From contig JBGTHB010000027.1 in the NCBI GenBank assembly GCA_041746415.1, positions 1 through 14,422 of the forward strand: a stretch of 14,422 nucleotides of DNA, written 5' to 3'. This document shows positions 1 to 4,957 of this stretch, piece by piece (position 1 is the stretch's first letter; the number at the start of each line of letters is the position of its first letter). The stretch comes from JBGTHB01 sp041746415 (lineage in GTDB: Bacteria; Pseudomonadota; Gammaproteobacteria; Coxiellales; Coxiellaceae). The notes below the pieces were generated by a model, which saw nothing but the letters and a program-made list of their open reading frames with translations, ran no database searches and was not told where the DNA came from. Position numbers and translations under genes: made by a program.

Positions 1-203
1 CGTAGGATTCGATTTATAGACATAAGGAAACCCTTTATAATGCCGTGTTGCCTCAGTGCCTCTACAGCGTAATTTGAGCAGCTTGGGTGAAATCGACACC
101 TCTGCCCAAATAAAGGGCTTAATATAGCCTGATATAACTTAATGGATAATATCAGGGGAGTTGTGACCTTTTGGCTAATCTTAACCATGAGTCGTTTAAG
201 CAT
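1..203 (-). CDS. yidD: YidD, membrane protein insertion efficiency factor (3' end outside the window)
   Basis: YidD is a small membrane-associated protein that assists YidC/Sec-dependent insertion of inner-membrane proteins, and it usually lies between rnpA and yidC. Translating the minus strand gives the family core: SPLFGQRCRFHPSCSNYAVE, then EALRQHGIIKG and INRIL, with the two conserved cysteines of the CRF-P-CS-Y motif. About 67 codons are present. The usual C-terminal CHP-HPGG segment lies beyond base 1. Two in-frame ATGs exist, at 203 and 188. I chose 203 because AGAAG lies 7 bases upstream, while the ATG at 188 has no visible Shine-Dalgarno sequence. The 188 start would place the conserved Q-ISP segment at the same distance from the start as in E. 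coli, so it remains possible. Either start lies inside the 3' end of rnpA (52 or 37 base overlap), which suggests translational coupling. The family call is firm; the start is not. Confidence 0.9.
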   Translation of the reverse strand, partial: MLKRLMVKISQKVTTPLILSIKLYQAILSPLFGQRCRFHPSCSNYAVEALRQHGIIKGFLMSINRIL

Positions 204-487
204 GCTCTTACTTCTTGGTTTGTTGCTAAATCAGCAATTTTTTTCACCACCACCACCAGATCAACATTAGGCAGCTGTTGCAGTTGTTGGCGAAAGCTTT
301 CCTTAATCAAACGGCGAAGCCTGTTTCTACGTACAGCCAATTTGACATTTTTTTTGCTAATAACAATCCCGATCCTTGGTTGTTCTAAGTCTACACGTAG
401 CCAATAGATAGTGAAGTAAGCACTGTGTATCCGCTTTTGTCCACTAAAAACTCGATGAAAGTCTTGTTTTTTAATGATTTTATGCAA
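152..487 (-). CDS. rnpA: Ribonuclease P protein component
   Basis: RnpA (C5 protein) binds the catalytic RNA of RNase P and helps it cleave the 5' leader of precursor tRNAs. The 111-residue product is close to the usual 110-125. It shows the RNR signature in AVRRNRLRRLIKESFR (RNR at residues 54-56), preceded by PRIGIVISKKN and followed by the hydrophobic strand VDLVVVVKK. The N-terminal DFHRVFSG matches the family QF--VF start region. The start codon is TTG. The triplet just upstream is an in-frame TAG, so no longer reading is possible, and no good Shine-Dalgarno sequence is visible. Sixteen bases separate it from the upstream rpmH stop, so translation is probably coupled to rpmH. The 3' end overlaps yidD. 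Transcription should come from the rpmH promoter. Confidence 0.96.
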   Translation of the reverse strand: MHKIIKKQDFHRVFSGQKRIHSAYFTIYWLRVDLEQPRIGIVISKKNVKLAVRRNRLRRLIKESFRQQLQQLPNVDLVVVVKKIADLATNQEVRACLNDSWLRLAKRSQLP

Positions 488-503
488 CTAGCACAGCCAC
501 AAT

Positions 504-638
504 CTAGAGGGCTATTCTTTTTCTGCCTTTTTTACGGCGGCGCTGTAACACGGCGCGACCATGCGCGGTGGCATTTCTTGCACGAAAGCCGTGAGTATTT
601 TTACGACGTCGTTTGCTGGGCTTATATGTTTGGCTCAT
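504..638 (-). CDS. rpmH: 50S ribosomal protein L34
   Basis: L34 is a very small, strongly basic protein of the large ribosomal subunit that contacts 23S rRNA. The minus strand reads a 44-residue protein from ATG to TAG: MSQTYKPSKRRRKNTHGF, then RARNATAHGRAVLQ, then RRRKKGRKRIAL. The THGFRAR, GR-VL-RRR-KGR pattern is diagnostic of L34, and the length fits (E. coli 46). An AAGG element lies about 8-9 bases before the ATG. Small differences from the common form are the MSQT N-terminus instead of MKRT and an Asn at residue 22, where E. coli L34 has Met. The gene is first in the rpmH-rnpA-yidD unit and is read away from the origin. A strong promoter is visible at 674-703. Confidence 0.97.
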   Translation of the reverse strand: MSQTYKPSKRRRKNTHGFRARNATAHGRAVLQRRRKKGRKRIAL

Positions 639-673
639 CTGAAAAACCTTCAATCTGTTGGTTAAAATGCGAG

Positions 674-703
674 ATCATAGACGTTTCGTGTTCACTCTGT
701 CAA
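674..703 (-). promoter_or_regulatory. Sigma-70-type promoter for rpmH-rnpA-yidD
   Basis: On the minus strand TTGACA (complement of 698-703, a perfect -35) is followed after 18 bases by TATGAT (complement of 674-679, five of six -10 bases). The predicted start site lies about 30 bases upstream of the rpmH ATG. A GATC site (673-676) overlaps the -10. The assignment rests on consensus match and position. Confidence 0.7.
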
Positions 704-775
704 TCAATCAACTAACTACAATCTTAAAATGTTTATATATAGATCGTAGTAGTAGTGTTTAAAGAGCCTTGCAGC

Positions 776-784
776 TGTTGATAA
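776..784 (-). promoter_or_regulatory. DnaA box variant (one mismatch)
   Basis: The minus strand reads TTATCAACA, one mismatch from TTATCCACA. It lies on the rpmH side of the origin, 20 bases from the TAGTAGTAG run at 747-755, with AT-rich DNA beyond. Confidence 0.5.
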
Positions 785-863
785 CCACTATAATTCTGAT
801 TTATTCAATCAGTTATGAAATTTGTAGGGGTTACTTATACGGGGGTGGTTAATGTTTGTGGCC

Positions 864-872
864 TGTGGATAA
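864..872 (-). promoter_or_regulatory. DnaA box, perfect consensus
   Basis: TGTGGATAA on the plus strand is the exact complement of the TTATCCACA consensus. It opens the central cluster of the origin and points towards rpmH. Confidence 0.88.
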
Positions 873-881
873 GTGACCTAC

Positions 882-890
882 TTACCCACA
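882..890 (+). promoter_or_regulatory. DnaA box variant TTACCCACA
   Basis: One mismatch from TTATCCACA (C at position 4). It overlaps the left arm of the inverted repeat at 884-893 and faces the perfect box at 864-872 in the opposite orientation, 9 bases away. Confidence 0.6.
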
Positions 891-917
891 GCTAAAATAT
901 AGTCTTGAGCTGTGGGT
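884..917. repeat. Perfect 10-bp inverted repeat in oriC
   Basis: ACCCACAGCT (884-893) and AGCTGTGGGT (908-917) are exact reverse complements separated by 14 AT-rich bases. Each arm carries the CCCACA core of a DnaA box, so the repeat places two DnaA-box-like sites head to head. No T-run follows, so a transcription terminator is unlikely. Confidence 0.85.
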
Positions 918-919
918 GT

Positions 920-928
920 TTATCCACA
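920..928 (+). promoter_or_regulatory. DnaA box, perfect consensus
   Basis: Exact TTATCCACA, directly abutting the TGTGGGTGT half-site at 911-919. It is the last strong box before the AT-rich stretch at 951-1022, and it points towards it, as expected for a box that nucleates unwinding. Confidence 0.88.
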
Positions 929-950
929 ACTAATCTCTGTACTTAATCAC

Positions 951-1022
951 AATAATATACAAATTTTATTTTTGAGTTTTGAAAAAAAATTAAATAAAAA
1001 AATAAATGCAAAAATATTTTAG
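951..1022. other. AT-rich stretch, candidate DNA unwinding element
   Basis: Only 7 of 72 bases are G or C, with repeated A-tracts that may also bend DNA. It lies between the DnaA boxes at 920-928 and 1044-1052 and just upstream of dnaA. That is where a DNA unwinding element is expected. Confidence 0.65.
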
Positions 1023-1043
1023 AATGCGAAACTCCTGGATAAC

Positions 1044-1052
1044 TTATCCACA
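1044..1052 (+). promoter_or_regulatory. DnaA box in the dnaA leader
   Basis: Exact TTATCCACA, 49 bases before the dnaA start codon. With the flanking TGGATAA it forms the near-perfect palindrome TGGATAACTTATCCA (1036-1050). A DnaA box this close to dnaA would suit autoregulation of dnaA as well as origin function. Confidence 0.88.
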
Positions 1053-1101
1053 GCGAGCTAGAATCATCGCTCACGCTAATGGAATTCAAGAGGATTGATT
1101 T

Positions 1102-2478
1102 GTGTCAACGGCTACAACAACTGTCTGGGAGCAGTGCTTAGATTATTTGCGTGACGAAGTTCCAGCTCAGCAATACAACACTTGGATAAGACCGCTACAA
1201 TTAGTTCGCTGTGATGAAAACCAGCTTTTATTATTAGCGCCTAATCGTTTTGTTTTGGACTGGATAAGTGATCGCTTTTTAAGCCGAATAAATGAGATAT
1301 TAACCAATATTTGTGAGCGTCCGCCCACGGTTAAAATTGAAATTGGTTCTCGTCATGTGGCTGAAAAACCAGCTAGCCCCGCATTGCACTTAGATAAAAA
1401 AACAGAATATCAAGAAAGACCCAACGACAGTGCTTTTGCAAAAGCACTAGAAAGTTCACAGAGTAATATAAATCCCAATTTCACATTCGATAATTTTGTT
1501 GAAGGTAAATCGAATCAATTAGCAAAAGCGGCAGCGCTGCAAGTCGCACAAAACTCTGGTCACGCTTACAACCCACTTTTTTTATATGGCGGCGTTGGAT
1601 TGGGTAAAACCCATCTTATACACGCCATGGGTAATTACATTTTAAAAAATAAACCCGATGCCAAAATTCTTTATTTGCACTCCGAACGCTTTGTTGCAGA
1701 CATGATTAAAGCGTTGCAGCGCAATGCAATGAATGAATTTAAGCGTTATTACCGCACTGCTTACGCGTTATTGATTGATGATATTCAATTTTTTGCTGGT
1801 AAAGATCGCTCTCAAGAAGAGTTTTTTCATACTTTTAACGCGCTTTTGGATTCTAACCAACAAATCGTGTTGACGTGTGATCGTTATCCAAAAGAAATTA
1901 ATGGGCTTGAAGAGCGGTTACAATCTCGTTTTGGTTGGGGGTTGACGGTTGCCATTGAGCCGCCTGAGCTTGAAACTCGCGTTGCGATTCTCATGACCAA
2001 GGCTGAGCAGTCAAAAGTGCACCTGCCGCATGAGGTTGCTTTCTTTATCGCTAAAAATATTCAATCAAACGTGAGGGAGCTTGAAGGGGCATTAAAAAGG
2101 GTGATTGCTAACGCTCATTTTACCGGTCAACCGATTACGGTTGAGTTTACTCGCGACGCATTAAAAGATTTACTCACGCTGCAAGCAAAACTGGTGTCGA
2201 TTGATAACATTCAACGAACCGTAGCAGAGTACTATAAAATTAAAGTATCCGACTTGTTAGCAAAGCGCCGTAGCCGTTCTATTGCGCGACCGAGACAGGT
2301 TGCCATGGCGCTATCAAAAGAACTGACTAGCCATAGCCTACCCGAAATTGGTGATGCCTTTGGTGGAAGAGATCACACCACTGTTTTACATGCGTGCCGG
2401 AAGATCCAAGAATTGCTAAAAACAACACTTGATGTACAAGAAGATTGGAAAAATCTTTTAAGAATACTTTCAGCCTAA
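1102..2478 (+). CDS. dnaA: Chromosomal replication initiator protein DnaA
   Basis: DnaA is the AAA+ ATPase that binds DnaA boxes in oriC, melts the origin and loads the DnaB helicase. The 458-residue product (E. coli 467) has all four domains: an N-terminal interaction domain (about 1-80), a short variable linker (about 81-123), the AAA+ core and a C-terminal DNA-binding domain (about 363-458). Walker A is GGVGLGKT (163-170), Walker B LLIDDIQFF (223-231), the arginine finger R276 in SRFGWG, and sensor 2 R325 in NVRELEGAL. The DnaA signature is GGRDHTTVLHAC (421-432). The start is GTG at 1102, with AAGAGGA 7 bases upstream. The stop codon overlaps the Shine-Dalgarno region of dnaN, so dnaA-dnaN-recF is probably one transcript. 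A DnaA box in the leader suggests autoregulation. Confidence 0.99.
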   Translation: MSTATTTVWEQCLDYLRDEVPAQQYNTWIRPLQLVRCDENQLLLLAPNRFVLDWISDRFLSRINEILTNICERPPTVKIEIGSRHVAEKPASPALHLDKKTEYQERPNDSAFAKALESSQSNINPNFTFDNFVEGKSNQLAKAAALQVAQNSGHAYNPLFLYGGVGLGKTHLIHAMGNYILKNKPDAKILYLHSERFVADMIKALQRNAMNEFKRYYRTAYALLIDDIQFFAGKDRSQEEFFHTFNALLDSNQQIVLTCDRYPKEINGLEERLQSRFGWGLTVAIEPPELETRVAILMTKAEQSKVHLPHEVAFFIAKNIQSNVRELEGALKRVIANAHFTGQPITVEFTRDALKDLLTLQAKLVSIDNIQRTVAEYYKIKVSDLLAKRRSRSIARPRQVAMALSKELTSHSLPEIGDAFGGRDHTTVLHACRKIQELLKTTLDVQEDWKNLLRILSA

Positions 2479-2488
2479 GGGGATACTG

Positions 2489-3595
2489 ATGAGGCTAACT
2501 TTACAACGCGAAACGTTACTTAAACCATTGCAAACCATTATTGGTGTGGTGGAGAGAAAGCAAAGCTTTCCAATCTTAGCCAATGTGCGAGTTAGCATTA
2601 AGGATAATAAGCTATCAATAACTGGCACCGACTTAGAGGTTGAGCTAATAGGCCAAAGCGACATAGGCGATGGCCAGGTTTTAACTGATATTACTTTACC
2701 CGGAAGAAAGTTAATTGATATCTTTAAGGCTCTTCCTGAAAACTCTGCTGTGGAACTTTATAGAGACAATGAAAAAGTTATTATTAAGTCTGGCAGGAGT
2801 CGTTTTACTTTATCTACTTTGCCTGCAGAAGATTTTCCCAGTGTAGAGACAAAATTAGATATGCTCAGTTTTGAGGTGGCTCAAGCTGAGTTCAAACAAT
2901 TGTTGGTTAAAACGTGTTTTGCTATGGCACATGAGGATGTCCGTTATTATCTTAATGGGCTGATGCTGGAGTGTGACTCTTCTGTAATAAGGGCGGTGGC
3001 AACGGACGGTCATCGTTTAGCGCTAAGCAGTTATAAAATAAACACAGCTACCACACAACGGTTGCAAATTATTGTGCCCAGAAAAGGTATTGTGGAATTA
3101 ATGCGGATGTTATCCAATGATGCAGCCGCTACGGCGCAAGTTTCAATCGGCAGTAATTTTTTAAAAGTCGCCACTGACGATTTTATTTTTACCACAAAAT
3201 TAATTGATGGTCGGTTTCCTGAGTACGATCGTGTGGTACCTAAAACAAAAACTGACACTTTGATTATAAATAGAGAAGAGTTAAAGCAAGCACTAACACG
3301 AACTTCTGTTTTATGTAATGAAAAATTTAAAGCAGTGCAGTTTGAGTTAAGAACCAATTTATTGCGCATTTTATCCAATAATCCGGAGCAAGAGGCTGCA
3401 GAAGATGAGCTTGTTGTCGATTATGCTGGAAATAAGCTAGATATAGGGTTTAATGTTGCCTATTTAATGGATGTGATAAATATAACTCATGCAAGTAATA
3501 TAAAGTTATCTTTTAATGGCCCAGATAGTAGTGTGCTGATTGAAGAGGTTGATCAATCTGATTCGATGTTTGTGATTATGCCAATGCGACTATAA
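2489..3595 (+). CDS. dnaN: DNA polymerase III beta subunit (sliding clamp)
   Basis: DnaN dimerises into the ring that tethers polymerase III and many repair proteins to DNA. The 368-residue product (E. coli 366) aligns along its whole length with the three-fold clamp. Markers are LSITGTDLEVE near the N-terminus, SGRSRFTLSTLPAEDFP (101-117), VRYYLNG (151-157), ATDGHRLA (171-178), FIFTTKLIDGRFPEYDR (232-248) and the conserved C-terminal MPMRL. The ATG at 2489 follows AAGGGGA, which overlaps the dnaA stop. The gap to dnaA is 10 bases and to recF 2 bases, so translation is likely coupled. Confidence 0.99.
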   Translation: MRLTLQRETLLKPLQTIIGVVERKQSFPILANVRVSIKDNKLSITGTDLEVELIGQSDIGDGQVLTDITLPGRKLIDIFKALPENSAVELYRDNEKVIIKSGRSRFTLSTLPAEDFPSVETKLDMLSFEVAQAEFKQLLVKTCFAMAHEDVRYYLNGLMLECDSSVIRAVATDGHRLALSSYKINTATTQRLQIIVPRKGIVELMRMLSNDAAATAQVSIGSNFLKVATDDFIFTTKLIDGRFPEYDRVVPKTKTDTLIINREELKQALTRTSVLCNEKFKAVQFELRTNLLRILSNNPEQEAAEDELVVDYAGNKLDIGFNVAYLMDVINITHASNIKLSFNGPDSSVLIEEVDQSDSMFVIMPMRL

Positions 3596-3597
3596 AT

Positions 3598-4701
3598 ATG
3601 GCCATAGTCCAAACTCTTTCTCTTGCTAACTTTAGGAATTTCGTATCATCGCAAGTAAACTTATCCCCTGGTTTTAATTTTTTCTATGGCGCTAATGGTG
3701 CTGGGAAGTCCAGTTTGTTGGAAGCGCTTTATTGTATTAGTTGTGGTCGTTCCTTTCGTTCAAGTGATTATAAGCATTTAATAAATAATCAGGCTTCTTG
3801 CTTCCAAATACATGTTAGGTTGACATTAAGTGACACAAACTCAGTAGTGGTGGGTTTTGAGCGGCGTCAGGATGGGCAGAAGACTATTCGTATGGATGGC
3901 GAATCAGCGAACATCCATGAAATGGTAAGTTGCCTACCGGTTATTTTTTTAAGTTCATTGAGCTACCAATTTTTCACTCATGGGCCAAAGATACGCAGAC
4001 AATTTATTGATTGGCTTACGTTTCACGTGAAACCAGGTTTTAGTGCTCAGTGGAGAGGCTACCAAGCAGCCCTAAAACAAAGAAATAGTGCGATTAAAAA
4101 TAAACAATCTCTCAATGAAGTGCGAGCCTGGGATAAATTGTTGGTTGATTCCGCAAATGCGGTAAACCTTATGCGCCAAGAGGTGGTGGAAAATCTCTGT
4201 GTGCATCTTCGCACCACTAACAAAATCTTTTTGCCAGAGCTGTCCTTAGATTTAACTTATTATCAGGGTTGGCGTAGTGGCAGTGATTTGCAGTATGTGC
4301 TTAATGAGGAGCTGCATAATGATAGACAATTAGGCTATACCCGCCACGGGGCTCATCGCGCTGATGTTGTTTTGTGTGCGAATTTTGCTGCGGCCAATGA
4401 AATACTGTCACAAGGACAGCAAAAAATTGCTATTTTTGCACTGCAATTAGCCATGGGTAGTGTTTTAAAACAGCAAACCCATGCAACGCCTGTGTATCTT
4501 TTGGATGATTTGGCCTCTGAGTTAGATGAAAAAAATCGGGTTTTGGTGATTAGGCAACTGAAAGAAACAGGCGCGCAAGTTTTAATTACCGGAATTGTTA
4601 TTGAAGAGTTAGTAGCTGCAATTCAGGAGAGTCAGGCAATATTGTTTCATGTGGAACAAGGTAGTGTGACACGTATGGCGCCCTCAGAGACACCTACGTG
4701 A
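3598..4701 (+). CDS. recF: DNA replication and repair protein RecF
   Basis: RecF is an SMC-like ATPase that, with RecO and RecR, loads RecA at single-strand gaps. The 367-residue product is of normal length (E. coli 357). It shows Walker A GANGAGKS (31-38), the ABC-type signature SQGQQK (271-276) and Walker B VYLLDDLASELD (299-310), with the coiled arm region between. The family N-terminus is also present (LSLANFRNF). The ATG lies 2 bases after the dnaN stop, with no Shine-Dalgarno sequence of its own, so it probably depends on ribosomes leaving dnaN. The 238-base gap to gyrB breaks the tight spacing of the first three genes. Confidence 0.98.
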   Translation: MAIVQTLSLANFRNFVSSQVNLSPGFNFFYGANGAGKSSLLEALYCISCGRSFRSSDYKHLINNQASCFQIHVRLTLSDTNSVVVGFERRQDGQKTIRMDGESANIHEMVSCLPVIFLSSLSYQFFTHGPKIRRQFIDWLTFHVKPGFSAQWRGYQAALKQRNSAIKNKQSLNEVRAWDKLLVDSANAVNLMRQEVVENLCVHLRTTNKIFLPELSLDLTYYQGWRSGSDLQYVLNEELHNDRQLGYTRHGAHRADVVLCANFAAANEILSQGQQKIAIFALQLAMGSVLKQQTHATPVYLLDDLASELDEKNRVLVIRQLKETGAQVLITGIVIEELVAAIQESQAILFHVEQGSVTRMAPSETPT

Positions 4702-4890
4702 TTTTTTAAACAGGCCCTAAGAGAAATGGTTGATGCGACTGCCTATTAATTAATTCCTAAAATAGATGGGTATCCACCTTTTTATTGACCCAGACCCAGT
4801 TGACGAATCAAAAACCCATTTTATAAATGTAACCAACTGATAAATATAAACTTTTATAATTCATAACACCTCGCCTAAAGCAAGGAAAAG

Positions 4891-4899
4891 TGATATACT
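4891..4899 (+). promoter_or_regulatory. Candidate extended -10 promoter for gyrB
   Basis: TGATATACT carries the extended -10 TGn motif plus TATACT (4894-4899). No good -35 lies at 16-18 bases upstream, which is usual for extended -10 promoters. The predicted start site is about 50 bases before the gyrB ATG. The rest of the gap at 4702-4939 shows no gene, no clear terminator and no perfect DnaA box. Confidence 0.5.
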
Positions 4900-4947
4900 T
4901 GCCATCATTTTTTAGCACTAATTAACCGCAGTTAACTTATTGAATTT

Positions 4948-4951
4948 GGAG
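4948..4951 (+). promoter_or_regulatory. Shine-Dalgarno GGAG that sets the gyrB start at 4958
   Basis: GGAG lies 6 bases before the ATG at 4958. It falls inside the longer reading frame that begins with TTG at 4940, and so supports the ATG over the TTG. Confidence 0.7.
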
Positions 4952-4957
4952 CGTTTT

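Larger units (their letters stand above)
704..1101. other. oriC: Probable chromosomal replication origin (oriC)
   Basis: The gap between divergent rpmH and dnaA holds no gene. It carries three perfect DnaA boxes (864-872, 920-928, 1044-1052) and near-matches at 776-784 (TGTTGATAA), 882-890 (TTACCCACA) and, weakly, 911-919. It also holds a perfect inverted repeat at 884-893/908-917 and a 72-base stretch of about 90% AT (951-1022). This matches gammaproteobacterial origins outside the Enterobacterales, such as the rpmH-dnaA origin of Pseudomonas. Only two GATC sites occur in 639-1101, so an E. coli-like SeqA/Dam density is absent. The dnaA promoter must also lie here. Weak candidates are TTGAGT (972-977) with TAAAAA (995-1000) at 17-base spacing, but I would not call one in such AT-rich DNA. 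Confidence 0.88.

Noticed and set aside
425..715. Plus-strand frame of 96 codons across rpmH, and a 78-codon frame across rnpA (171-407)
   Set aside because: Both are antisense to clearly conserved genes, lack family features and ribosome binding sites, and match the complement of rpmH and rnpA codons.
789..794. Perfect TATAAT in the origin region
   Set aside because: No acceptable -35 at 16-18 bases, and it is over 300 bases from dnaA; chance is likely in AT-rich DNA.
826..862. G-rich patch with GGGG and GGGGGTGG as a possible G-quadruplex
   Set aside because: The loops are too long (over 10 bases) and two of the four G-runs are only GG.
4770..4778. DnaA-box-like GTATCCACC between recF and gyrB
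   Set aside because: Two mismatches, isolated, and not part of a cluster.
4766..4783. Possible recF terminator (GGGT-ATCC-ACCT followed by T-run)
   Set aside because: The stem is only 3-4 pairs with a wobble and a 4-base loop, too weak to call.
4940..4957. Longer gyrB start at TTG 4940
   Set aside because: GGAG 6 bases before ATG 4958 is a better initiation site, and the six extra residues have no counterpart in E. coli GyrB.
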